Shown here piece by piece: positions 8,477-17,214 of a stretch of 42,583 nucleotides of DNA. Source of the DNA: Planctomycetota bacterium (lineage in GTDB: Bacteria > Planctomycetota > Planctomycetia > Pirellulales > Pirellulaceae); assembly GCA_027619595.1 (NCBI GenBank), contig JAQCHP010000028.1:1-42583 (forward strand). Reading direction: 5' to 3'. The translations under genes and the position numbers were made by a program. Each line of letters opens with the position of its first letter. Position 1 is the first letter of the stretch. The notes below the pieces were generated by a model that saw only the letters and a program-made list of their open reading frames with translations, ran no database searches and had not been told where the DNA came from.

Positions 8477-11400
8477 CTACGGCGTAAAACCCTTTCCTCG
8501 AATCTTCAGAAATTGTTCACTCAGTATAATCGTTTCAATGGCAGCTGAGAATCGATAATCGTTGGCGGCAAGTTGCTGTTGGATTTCATCAAGGAGCGGT
8601 TCATCCGAAAGCTGGGTGGCTCGACCTAGCGAATATCCCAAGAGTTTGCGACAGAATTGCCGGAGGAATACCTCCTGACGGTCGGTCGCCAGATACTCAC
8701 GCAAGCCCGCCAGGCCGTCGATCACTTGGCCATCGGGAAGTGTCGTCTGGGCGTCGATCGGGCGGTTGGCTAGGTCGGTCTGCCTTAGTCGTCCGATTGC
8801 GTCATATCCTTCCAATGCAAACCCAAACGGGTCGATCTTCTGGTGGCACGATTGGCATTTTTCGTCAGTTGTATGTCGAGCTACGAGTTCGCGGACGGTC
8901 AGGCCATCCGTTGCCTGTTCGTCGTCCGGGAGACGCGGTACGTCTTTGGGTGGACGCGGCAGCTTGTCGCCCAAGAGTACTTCGCAGACCCAGTTTCCAC
9001 GCAAGATCGGACTTGTACGAGAAGCACCCGACTGTGTTGCCAGTGTCGTGGCGAACCCTAAGATGCCACCACGTCCCTGCGTCTGGACTTGGTTGACACG
9101 CCGCCACGCATCCCCTTGTACTTTGGGTATGCCATAAAACTTCGCCAGCCTTTCGTTCAGGAAAGTGTGGTCGGCATTCAGGAGATCTCGCAGCGACCCG
9201 TCACGTTGAAACAGATCGGAGAAGAAGAGGATCGATTCTTCGTACATGTCGTGACGAAGTTCAGTGAATTCGGGAAAGTACTTTTCGCTTTTTTCGTCCA
9301 ATGTATCAAACTGATAGATGTGGAGCCATTGACAGGCAAATTCTGTGGCAAGTCGACGGGACTTGGGGTCTTGCAACATGCGTTTTGCCTGCTGCTTCAG
9401 CACGGCTGGCTCATGCAACTTGTTCATGGATGCCAATGCTCGGAGTTCGGCGTCAGGCGCCGATGACCAGAGGAAATAGCTCAATCGTGTCGCAAGTTCG
9501 TTACCGGAAATGTGCTGCGCGAGCGTTCCTTCGGGTGATCGCTCGAGTCGGTACAAGAAATCAGGGGCGACAAAGATCCGCGCCAATACGAATCGGAACG
9601 CCTCTTCATGAGGTAATTCTTGCTTTCGTAACGACTGATACAGTTCGAGCAACCTGCTACGGTTCGCCTCCGTCAGCGGACGTCGATAGGCGCGTGCCGC
9701 GAAATCGATGAGAGCATCAATTTGATGAGGTTCCGCTTCCACGAGCTTTTTGCGGAATTTTTCAGCTCGATCGAAGATCGGTTTTCGCATCGGTGCGAAT
9801 GCAATTACTAAATCGGGACGATCCTGCGTTGCGTATTCCGTTAACTGTTCAAACGCGTCGACGAGTTGCAATGCGTCCTGGCTGACGAAGCGAAGTTCCG
9901 CCCACAAATCATCCAGCTTTTGTATTTCGGAGTCGCTCAACATCAACCGCTGCAGCGGTTCGTCTTCACGATGGAAAAGCGTCAAAGTGACTACTTCATC
10001 GACAGGGACAATTTTGGAGTAGCACAATGCGATGGGAAATACTTGGCGAAATTCTTCAAATGCCGTGTGGAAACGTTTCGATGCCACGCTGTTTTCTTGG
10101 ACGACTACTGGCATGGATGGCTCAAGCTGAGCCGACGTGACGCTCGAAGTTGTCGCTTCGAGTTGTACGCTTCCGTCGCCGCCCGACTCGGTATGCAGCG
10201 AACCCTCGGTGACCAATTCGCTTTCCGCGACCAGGTCTGCCGGCAGTCGGAATTCGACGACGGATGGAGCTTGCACGCACAGGCTACCTGGTTCAACTTT
10301 AAGGCCGCGTGGGTGACGCCCAAAAAGAGCGGGATCGAGTCCGAAGTCCGTTGCTTGTCGCTCACCGGGAGTTGACGCGGAATCCAGCGGCTCCGTTGCG
10401 ACACGCTGCCACGCCCGCATGAGAAATGGACCCCGGATCTCGGATAGTTGTTTATGTAGCACGGAATTAGGTTCCGACGTTTCTTTGTCGGGACCTGTGG
10501 CCAGCAAGTTCTGAATTGCTGTCGCAAGGGCCGTTTTCTCGGAGTCTGTTGTCGCAGTCTGCCACTGTGCCAAGAACGACCCAGGTGGTACGGAAGCGTC
10601 ATTGCCGGAGGGCGTGATCGGTTCGGTATAAAAATGCCAGACGTGGTCGTTCCCGAATTGGTCGGCGTGTGGATTTCCGGCAAGGATACTTGGGGACACG
10701 TCCTGCACGAGGTTCCAACTTTGTGCCGCGTTGTTCGTTGACTTGATAGCAAACTCTACTTCGGTGTAGTCGCAGCCCTGGGCGTCCCGCGGACCAAAGA
10801 CGAGCGACAAGAAGTCGCCAGGTCGAACCGTTACACTTGCCGTTTGACTTATCGAAACCGGCGTGTCTCCATTGGCGTCGCCACTGGCAAGCCTGAGTCG
10901 CGTCGCCCCGCGCCGCAACTCAAGTAACCATGAGACGCCATCCCCACACTCCGGGTTGACGTGCGTGATCTGGCCTTCAATTTGTACTGTTCCCGCGATC
11001 GGGCTCTGCCAGCCAATCGCCATCTGGAGCTTCGAGGACGGATGGACACAGATGCCATGTGGCTTGACAGTTCCCGGAATTCGCACCTCATGCTCCGACG
11101 CATTCGCCACGATAAACGGAGCCTCCGCGGTACCCCAACCGCTGACGGACGAATGGTCCAACACATTGGTGCGCTGGCTGGTGAGCAGATTGAGTTTTGG
11201 CGAAACGCGATCGCCAATGCCAAGGTAGTCGAGCCATGCGTTCAAGGATTCAAGACCGACGTTGTGTTGATGCGCAATCGACACACGGTCGAACTTCGTC
11301 GAAGTTTCGGTCCCGTCGATGGCTGCAGCTGCTGCCAGTGCCTTTGCCGTCGATGTGACGAGACGCTCGCGAAGAAGTTTCATGTCGCGATAGAACTTGC

Positions 11401-12754
11401 GCACCTCTAACAACGGGAGGTCGAGTCGTCCTGGAGCAACGAGACGCGGTTGTTGCCAAACGACGAAGTCGTTGGCGTTGCCGTCGCCAGCGTCACGTGC
11501 GACGAGCCTCATCGTCACTTCTTTCTGGTCCGTAGCCGTTAAGGGGAGACGAATCTCTTGTTGGTGAACGATCGGCGTAACCGGTTCTTGCCAAGATTTG
11601 GGGCCATTTTCTCGGCCAATATGGCCAATGGCAGAGAAACGCCAGAGGAATTTTTGCCACTGAATAATCCATTGGGCGATCGCCGGCGCGTCGTCGGATG
11701 TGGCCTTGCTCCATTGCTGGCCAAGCTTTTCCAGAAGCAGGGACGGGGTGCGTTGCGTAACGGCGTTCCGAAATATGTGCAAATACTTGGCGTTCAGGCC
11801 GTGTTGCTTTGCCAATGTGTTCACCGACTCTTGGCCATCCAGCAATCGGTGTTTCTCCGCAAGAGCGGTGGTCAGGTATCGTTCAAAGGGGAGTCGAATG
11901 CCTTGGTTGACGTCAAATTCGATTCCCTTGGCCGCCTCAGCGGTCATGTCGGTCGAGACAACTGGTGCCTGATACAGTGTCCGAATTTCCGCTATTGCAG
12001 CGTTGGTCCAGTCGCTGCGTGTGGTCGACTCGGTAAATCGAAACCCCTGGGGTAGTAGCTCAGCATGTGCCGCGATTTCTTTACCCGCAGCTAAGTACTT
12101 CGTAAGAAGCGATGGGGACATGACCAACGAATTGCCCGTGTTGGTGAATCCTTCCCCAGAAGCTCCGTCGGCGGGGAATTCGCGTGTGGGATCGAGTGGT
12201 ACACCGGTGAGATCCCGGATCGAATAAGTGTACTCGGCATTATTGAGCCGCCGCAGGACTACCGGGCCGGGATCTCCGGCATGGGCCAACGCTTCTGCGT
12301 GTAGATACGCGCCGATCCATTCGCGGAGTTGCTTCCTTTGTGCGGGAGTTGGCTGTAGGGCGTCCTTGGGGGGCATTTCGCCATTTTCGAGCATCTCCAC
12401 TACATGCAGCCACACAGGCACGTCGTTCCTGACTGACGCAAGGTCTGCAAATCGCTCCAGGTCAAGTTCTCCTTCTTGCTTCTCCGTGGAATGGCATTGA
12501 AGGCAAAACTGTTTCATCAGGGAATGAGCCACACTCGTGTACGAATCGGCCAACTTGTCAAACGAATCGTCGGATGGTTGCCCAGCAAACAACACTCGAG
12601 TTGTGCCACTAAGCAAAAATAGGATGAGTGTTACGTGCACCGTGGCAACTAGGATGCGACAGCCGCGAGTGACTCGACGCAGCCAAAAAAATGTTGAGAA
12701 GCGTCCCGCTACAGGGAGCGGAATCGTTTCTTCTGAATTGTGTAGCACGGCCAT
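8477..12754 (-). CDS. Giant planctomycete cytochrome protein (DUF1587/1592/1595/1588/1585)
   Basis: The 1425-residue protein has a long N-region and a hydrophobic segment at about residues 34-52 (VATVHVTLILFLLSGTTRVL), so it is exported or anchored. A haem motif FCLQCHS follows near residue 83, with the EMPP motif of planctomycete cytochromes. DUF1587 (LRRLNNAEYTYSIRDLTGV) starts near residue 167. A beta-rich domain resembling carbohydrate-binding modules occupies about 570-690 (PGTVKPHGICVHPS). Then come DUF1595 (RAYRRPLTEANRSRLLELY), DUF1592 (LATRLSYFLWSSAPDAELRAL), DUF1588 with a second CxxCH (EKCQSCHQKIDPFGFALEGY) and DUF1585 (VFLRQFCRKLLGYSLGRAT). It pairs with the DUF1552 gene downstream. 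Extracytoplasmic redox or polysaccharide-linked roles are often suggested for the family but are unproven. Confidence 0.92.
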   Translation of the reverse strand: MAVLHNSEETIPLPVAGRFSTFFWLRRVTRGCRILVATVHVTLILFLLSGTTRVLFAGQPSDDSFDKLADSYTSVAHSLMKQFCLQCHSTEKQEGELDLERFADLASVRNDVPVWLHVVEMLENGEMPPKDALQPTPAQRKQLREWIGAYLHAEALAHAGDPGPVVLRRLNNAEYTYSIRDLTGVPLDPTREFPADGASGEGFTNTGNSLVMSPSLLTKYLAAGKEIAAHAELLPQGFRFTESTTRSDWTNAAIAEIRTLYQAPVVSTDMTAEAAKGIEFDVNQGIRLPFERYLTTALAEKHRLLDGQESVNTLAKQHGLNAKYLHIFRNAVTQRTPSLLLEKLGQQWSKATSDDAPAIAQWIIQWQKFLWRFSAIGHIGRENGPKSWQEPVTPIVHQQEIRLPLTATDQKEVTMRLVARDAGDGNANDFVVWQQPRLVAPGRLDLPLLEVRKFYRDMKLLRERLVTSTAKALAAAAAIDGTETSTKFDRVSIAHQHNVGLESLNAWLDYLGIGDRVSPKLNLLTSQRTNVLDHSSVSGWGTAEAPFIVANASEHEVRIPGTVKPHGICVHPSSKLQMAIGWQSPIAGTVQIEGQITHVNPECGDGVSWLLELRRGATRLRLASGDANGDTPVSISQTASVTVRPGDFLSLVFGPRDAQGCDYTEVEFAIKSTNNAAQSWNLVQDVSPSILAGNPHADQFGNDHVWHFYTEPITPSGNDASVPPGSFLAQWQTATTDSEKTALATAIQNLLATGPDKETSEPNSVLHKQLSEIRGPFLMRAWQRVATEPLDSASTPGERQATDFGLDPALFGRHPRGLKVEPGSLCVQAPSVVEFRLPADLVAESELVTEGSLHTESGGDGSVQLEATTSSVTSAQLEPSMPVVVQENSVASKRFHTAFEEFRQVFPIALCYSKIVPVDEVVTLTLFHREDEPLQRLMLSDSEIQKLDDLWAELRFVSQDALQLVDAFEQLTEYATQDRPDLVIAFAPMRKPIFDRAEKFRKKLVEAEPHQIDALIDFAARAYRRPLTEANRSRLLELYQSLRKQELPHEEAFRFVLARIFVAPDFLYRLERSPEGTLAQHISGNELATRLSYFLWSSAPDAELRALASMNKLHEPAVLKQQAKRMLQDPKSRRLATEFACQWLHIYQFDTLDEKSEKYFPEFTELRHDMYEESILFFSDLFQRDGSLRDLLNADHTFLNERLAKFYGIPKVQGDAWRRVNQVQTQGRGGILGFATTLATQSGASRTSPILRGNWVCEVLLGDKLPRPPKDVPRLPDDEQATDGLTVRELVARHTTDEKCQSCHQKIDPFGFALEGYDAIGRLRQTDLANRPIDAQTTLPDGQVIDGLAGLREYLATDRQEVFLRQFCRKLLGYSLGRATQLSDEPLLDEIQQQLAANDYRFSAAIETIILSEQFLKIRGKGFTP

Positions 12755-13132
12755 AGTTCAAGTTCCGAAAAATAGTGTGCCCGATACAGCGTCGGAGAGA
12801 TTCGCTCATCGCGAAGCAGTAGCGTGACGGATCGGTACGGAAAGAGTAGGTGCGAATCGCGGTGGGGTTGGATCAAATCAACGGTACAGTATAGACAAAA
12901 GCGGCGGCCGAACAACTGAGCTATATGCTAGTGTACGTGTGGTAAATTACCTTTCGGCTAGCGAGGGCATAAGGGACGAATTGTCGCCGCTTTATCCGGA
13001 CCGAGTTTTTTTGTTGCAGCGATTGTGGTATGTTGGCGGTGGTTACAGCCTTGACGAACTCCTAGTAGCGCTTGGGACGGATACTGTTTTGTGGTGTTTC
13101 GCCGAAAACTCTGCGCGATCGAGGATATGACA
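12755..13132. other. Intergenic region between divergent DUF1592 and DUF1559 genes
   Basis: These 378 bases hold the start regions of two divergent genes. The minus-strand gene at 12754 has GGAAC about 7 bases upstream. The plus-strand gene has GAGGA at 13121-13125, seven bases before its ATG. A 63-codon plus-strand frame at 12939-13130 has no ribosome site or recognisable content. No clear promoter hexamers, RNA gene or repeat was found. Confidence 0.5.
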
Positions 13133-14119
13133 ATGAAAGTTAGAGCACGTCACCGAGTTGGCTTTACGCTAGTGGAGTTGCTGGTAGTTATCGCCATCAT
13201 TGGCATTTTGATTGGGTTGTTGTTGCCGGCGGTTCAAATGGCGCGTGAGGCGGCCAGCCGTACCGCGTGTACAAATAATCTCAAGCAAATTGGACTGGCG
13301 TTGCAGACATACAATACGGAGATGAATGCTTTTCCCGCGGGCGGGACCGGTTGCAGTAATGGTTACTACGGTAGTTCTTGGTGGATATCGGTCCTGCCGT
13401 GGCTGGAGGAGACGTCCATTTACGATCGGTATGACAAGACAGGTCGCGAGAGTGGCAGATCATATCAGTCAACGGGATGGATCATGACCGAGGACGGTGC
13501 TGCGAACCGCCATAATTTCAAGGTGCTCAACAAAGTGCCGTTACCGATTGCAAAATGTGCCTCCAGCCCGATACCGGCGTTGTACCATTACCGGAATGAC
13601 TTTTGGCTGTTCAAAGCCGACTATGTCGCCATTTCGGGGAGTAGCGATCGTCCGCTCGCCGACCTGCAAAACGGCTACTATTCGGTTGGCATCATTTCGG
13701 GAAGTGGTATCTTGACTCCGAATGCCTGGATCCGCATGAAGAGCATCACAGACGGTACAACGAAAACAATGGTTGTGGGTGAGCAGTCCGACTACTGTTA
13801 TTCGGCCGATGGAAGTCCCTCGTATTGTAGTAGCTCGTGCCTACATGGGTTTTCCATGAGCATTGCCAATTCCTTTCCGGGAGGTGACAACCGCGCTTTC
13901 AACATGGCAACGATTCGCTATCGAATCAGTAAAGACGCGTCTCTACTGAATTCCAATGGCTGCGGTGCCAACAGCCCACTCCAGTCCGCACATCCCGGGG
14001 GAGCGAATGTTCTGATGGCCGATGGCCATGTGCGGTTCTTGAACGAGAACACAAATATCCGAGCTCTCAAGGCAATGGCGGACCGGGATGATGGACAAGA
14101 CTTTGATGCAGAAATCTGA
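13133..14119 (+). CDS. DUF1559 pseudopilin-like protein
   Basis: The 328-residue protein has a type IV pilin-like N-terminus, GFTLVELLVVIAIIGILIGL, with the G/F cleavage site and the Glu at +5. This is followed by LLPAVQMAREAASRTACTNN and LKQIGLALQTY, both typical of DUF1559. The C-terminus carries the planctomycete motif HPGGANVLMADGHVRFLNE. ATG 13133 is preferred over ATG 13127 because GAGGA is 7 bases upstream. DUF1559 proteins are very numerous in planctomycetes and are thought to be processed by a prepilin peptidase; what they assemble into is unknown. The gene overlaps the following lipoprotein gene, suggesting coupled translation. Confidence 0.93.
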   Translation: MKVRARHRVGFTLVELLVVIAIIGILIGLLLPAVQMAREAASRTACTNNLKQIGLALQTYNTEMNAFPAGGTGCSNGYYGSSWWISVLPWLEETSIYDRYDKTGRESGRSYQSTGWIMTEDGAANRHNFKVLNKVPLPIAKCASSPIPALYHYRNDFWLFKADYVAISGSSDRPLADLQNGYYSVGIISGSGILTPNAWIRMKSITDGTTKTMVVGEQSDYCYSADGSPSYCSSSCLHGFSMSIANSFPGGDNRAFNMATIRYRISKDASLLNSNGCGANSPLQSAHPGGANVLMADGHVRFLNENTNIRALKAMADRDDGQDFDAEI

Positions 14120-14612
14120 GTGGACGGAGCAGGTTGGGCAATCGCTGATGTGGTCGTTGTGTCGTATCGCCGGTTGTCGGTTGCATGCTTTCCATTTGAC
14201 CCCCGTCATTGCAGCAGTATCGGTGGTGCTGATGGTCATGGCGGGTTGTCAGCGGCACGTCCCCTTGGGGAAAGCGGTCGGCATCGTGACGTTTCGAGGG
14301 AAACCGGTCGAGGCGGGGGCGGTAATCTTTAGCAACGACGCGGAGGGAGTAGCGTACGTAGGCCATTTGGGGCCAGGGGGGAACTTTCGATTCGAAGTGG
14401 CCGCTGGGTATGGCTTGCCGCCCGGTACGTACCAAGTTGGCATTGGTCCGCCACAACCGAAGCCTTCCCTTGAGGTCGACCTTGCACGAAAGACGGACGT
14501 CCGATCACCTTTCCCCGAAATTCCCAAAAAATATTTCGATCCCGCGACAAGTGGATTCACGGCGACCGTGGCGGATGGTGAAAATGAGCCGTTCCGGTTT
14601 GAGGTTCCATAA
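14088..14612 (+). CDS. Small lipoprotein with carboxypeptidase-regulatory-like fold
   Basis: The 174-residue frame contains a lipobox-like VLMVMAGC ending a hydrophobic stretch. The mature part starts GKAVGIVTFRGKPVEAGAVI and includes LPPGTYQVGIGPPQPKP, the pattern of the transthyretin-like or carboxypeptidase-regulatory domains found after DUF1559 genes in planctomycetes. The start is uncertain. ATG 14088 gives a 53-residue leader overlapping the DUF1559 gene by 32 bp; ATG 14148 gives a more normal 33-residue leader. It is probably attached to a membrane in the periplasm and cotranscribed with the pseudopilin gene. The ligand is unknown. Confidence 0.8.
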   Translation: MMDKTLMQKSEWTEQVGQSLMWSLCRIAGCRLHAFHLTPVIAAVSVVLMVMAGCQRHVPLGKAVGIVTFRGKPVEAGAVIFSNDAEGVAYVGHLGPGGNFRFEVAAGYGLPPGTYQVGIGPPQPKPSLEVDLARKTDVRSPFPEIPKKYFDPATSGFTATVADGENEPFRFEVP

Positions 14613-14670
14613 ACGGGTGCGCAGTCCACAGCACACTCCACTGTCCGCTTTTCTTTGTTTTTTTTATGCA

Positions 14671-15585
14671 TCAACTGGCATGCTGAAGGTTGTGCCGGTG
14701 TGTGCCATCGCCCCACGGCAGTCGTGTGACAAGTGTGAGGAGATTGATTTCGGGTGGGCAGTTCAACCGTAACGGGATCCCCGACTCCCGCAACCCGCGA
14801 GATACAAAGACTTGAGACGCGGGACCACGTACCAGGCCGGCGCGGTACTTTTCTCCGTATCGTGAGGGAAGCCACCGCGCGCCCAAACGGGGGACGTAGA
14901 TTTGTCCGCCATGCGTATGGCCGCTCAGCATCAAACCGACGCGCGGATCGGGTGATAATTCGGCAAAGTCGGGATTATGAGCCAATAAGATCACGGCTGA
15001 CCGATTGGGTATCCCGTGGACCGCGGTATTCACATTGGGTTTTCCCCAATACAGGTCGTCGACCCCGGCAATCCACAGTTTTTCGGCACCACTTCCGAGG
15101 CAAATGGTGCGATTCGTAAGATCGGTGATGCTGGTTTGTGCGACAATGTCGCGATACACAGCGCCCCCGTGCATCATGTCGTGGTTTCCTGGAACCGCGT
15201 ACACCCCTAGTGGTGCCTTCAGCCGTTCCATAACTTCGAGACACGGTGGCAATTCGACGTCGGTGTGCGTGCCACGGTGACCAAAGTCGCCCACCAGTGC
15301 GTAGGCGTCTGCCGACAGAGATTGAGCTAGTTCAGTCGCTTGTCGAATGAACGATAGGCTCACTAAAGGCCCATGGTGCAAATCAGCCAAGACTGCGATC
15401 GTCATACCATCGAATTCAGGAGGAAGATGGGGGAGATGTACTGTCCGACGAAGGATGCGTATTCTAGAGGCCTCCCAATAGCCGTAGCCGACTGTGGATA
15501 CGGGCAACGCGGCCAAGCCAGCGCCGAGCTTCATCGCGCGTTTGAGCCACTTACGACGGTGGATTTTGCCGCTCGGTTGCGTCAT
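14671..15585 (-). CDS. Calcineurin-like metallophosphoesterase (YkuE/YaeI-type), exported
   Basis: The 304-residue protein has the metal-binding motifs of the family in order: AVLADLHHG, ALVGDFGHRG, PGNHDMM, LLAHNPDF and LSGHTHGGQIYVPR. The second motif reads GDFG instead of the usual GDxxD, so one metal-coordinating residue may differ. The N-terminus, HRRKWLKRAMKLGAGLAALP, resembles a Tat signal or a signal anchor. ATG 15585 has GGAGGGG seven bases upstream. The closest known enzymes act on lipid-linked phosphate esters such as UDP-2,3-diacylglucosamine. It lies 86 bp after the DUF1501 gene on the same strand, so it may be the last gene of that operon. Confidence 0.88.
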   Translation of the reverse strand: MTQPSGKIHRRKWLKRAMKLGAGLAALPVSTVGYGYWEASRIRILRRTVHLPHLPPEFDGMTIAVLADLHHGPLVSLSFIRQATELAQSLSADAYALVGDFGHRGTHTDVELPPCLEVMERLKAPLGVYAVPGNHDMMHGGAVYRDIVAQTSITDLTNRTICLGSGAEKLWIAGVDDLYWGKPNVNTAVHGIPNRSAVILLAHNPDFAELSPDPRVGLMLSGHTHGGQIYVPRLGARWLPSRYGEKYRAGLVRGPASQVFVSRGLRESGIPLRLNCPPEINLLTLVTRLPWGDGTHRHNLQHAS

Positions 15586-15671
15586 TCTGGTACCCCTCCG
15601 GCCTTGAGAATCAGTAGGTCGAGAGTCGGTACGTGGCGGATCGGAGAGTGGTTCGCAACCCTCGGCTGCGG

Positions 15672-17162
15672 TTATGCAATAATGTCGTGAACAACATGGC
15701 CATGAACGTCGGTTAAACGATAGTCCCGACCGCTGTATCGGTACGTCAGCTTTTCATGGTCGAGTCCCATCAGATGCAGCATGGTCGCGTGTAGGTCGTG
15801 CACATGCATACGGTTCTCGATGGCCGAGAAGCCAAACTCATCAGTGGCCCCGTAAGCGAGCCCCCCTTTGACACCACCTCCTGCCATCCAGACGGTAAAG
15901 CCGTGATGGTTGTGGTCGCGGCCATTGTCCCCCTGTGAGGTTGGCGTACGTCCAAATTCGCCCCCCCACAGGACAATTGTATCCTCAAGTAGTCCCCTCT
16001 GCTTGAGGTCCCCCAACAAGGCGGCGATCGGTTGATCGATGACGCGTGACAGACTGCGATGTCCGTCGGTGTTCTTTCCGTGGTGGTCCCATGGTTGGCT
16101 CTTACCGCAGTAGATTTGCACGACCCGAACTCCTCGCTCGACCAGGCGTCGCGCCAAAAGGCAGTTGCGACCGTAGATTTTACGATCGAACTTGCCCGCG
16201 ATACTTTCGGCGACGAGGTTAGCATCAGGGCCCGTTAGTCCGTACATTTCCAACGTCGCGGCTGTTTCTTGGCTCGTGTCGAATGCCTCGGAAGCCCGCG
16301 TCTGCATGCGGTACGCCAATTCCAGCGATTGAATCCGCGCGTTCATGGCGTTTTCGGCTCCCCGCTCTTTCATGTGCATCTGGTTGAGGTGCTGAATGAA
16401 TTCCAGTTCGCGTCGCTGGGACGCGGGCGATAAGAGTGAATTTTGCAGGTACGGCATCACTTCGTTTGGTTGATATGTCGTGGGCAGCGTCACTTGGCAT
16501 CCTTGATAGATGCCAGGCAAAAAACGGCTACTCCAATTGGAGGGACCGTTAACCGGCTGCCCTTCACCCAGCACGACAAAGCCGGGGAGATTTTCGTTTT
16601 CGGTTCCAAGTCCATAGAGAAGCCATGAGCCGTACGATGGGCGTACGGGCTGAACACTGCCCGTGAACATCATCCAGTTGGAAGATTCATGGACCGGATT
16701 GTTCGTATGCATGGACCGAATCACACATAGGTCATCAGCAAATCGTGCGACGTGGGGGAATAACTCACTGACTGGTAGCCCCGACTCTCCGCATCGTTTG
16801 AACTTGAATGGTGACGGCATCAAGCCACCCGTCTTATTCTCCGTCGTGAGATTCACGGTCCCAGCGGGACGTTGGCCGGCAAATTGGGCCAGGGCTGGCT
16901 TCGGGTCAAACGTGTCGACCTGCGACGGAGCTCCGTTCATCCAAAGGTGGATGATGTGCTTGGCCTTGGCCGCAAAGTGGGGTCGCTTAAAGGCCAGTGG
17001 GCTGTTCGAAGAAGAACTATCCAAAGCTGCAGCGCGAACGTTTGTCGCCGGATTCCCCCATACCGCCGCCAATCCCAACACACCCATCCCGTTAAAGCAG
17101 TTGCTCAGCAAGGCACGCCGTGAAACCAAGAATTCGTTATTGCGATGAGGCTGTGGTACCAT
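15672..17162 (-). CDS. DUF1501 protein, Tat-exported
   Basis: The 496-residue protein starts with VSRRALLSNCFNGMGVLGLA, a Tat-type leader. It shows DUF1501 hallmarks: AKHIIHLWMNGAPSQVDTFD, LPVSELFPHVARFADDLCVI, GFVVLGEGQPVNGPSNWSS, LARRLVERGVRVVQIYCG, WGGEFGRTPTSQ with GRDHNHHGFTVWMAGGG, and a final HATMLHLMGLDHEKLTYRYS. The family is related to the alkaline phosphatase/sulfatase fold, but no activity is established. It follows the DUF1549/DUF1553 gene by 52 bp, the standard planctomycete pair, and is likely cotranscribed with it. Confidence 0.93.
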   Translation of the reverse strand: MVPQPHRNNEFLVSRRALLSNCFNGMGVLGLAAVWGNPATNVRAAALDSSSSNSPLAFKRPHFAAKAKHIIHLWMNGAPSQVDTFDPKPALAQFAGQRPAGTVNLTTENKTGGLMPSPFKFKRCGESGLPVSELFPHVARFADDLCVIRSMHTNNPVHESSNWMMFTGSVQPVRPSYGSWLLYGLGTENENLPGFVVLGEGQPVNGPSNWSSRFLPGIYQGCQVTLPTTYQPNEVMPYLQNSLLSPASQRRELEFIQHLNQMHMKERGAENAMNARIQSLELAYRMQTRASEAFDTSQETAATLEMYGLTGPDANLVAESIAGKFDRKIYGRNCLLARRLVERGVRVVQIYCGKSQPWDHHGKNTDGHRSLSRVIDQPIAALLGDLKQRGLLEDTIVLWGGEFGRTPTSQGDNGRDHNHHGFTVWMAGGGVKGGLAYGATDEFGFSAIENRMHVHDLHATMLHLMGLDHEKLTYRYSGRDYRLTDVHGHVVHDIIA

Positions 17163-17214
17163 ATTGCATTCCGATCCTCTGACATCAAGACCTACGCCCG
17201 CTACGCAAGTGTCC

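Noticed and set aside
12939-13130. 63-codon ORF before the DUF1559 gene
   Set aside because: GTG start without ribosome site, overlap with the start of the DUF1559 gene, and no protein features.
14613-14670. Rho-independent terminator after the lipoprotein gene (CTTTTCTTTGTTTTTTTT)
   Set aside because: The T-run is striking, but I could not find a stem longer than 4 bp just before it.
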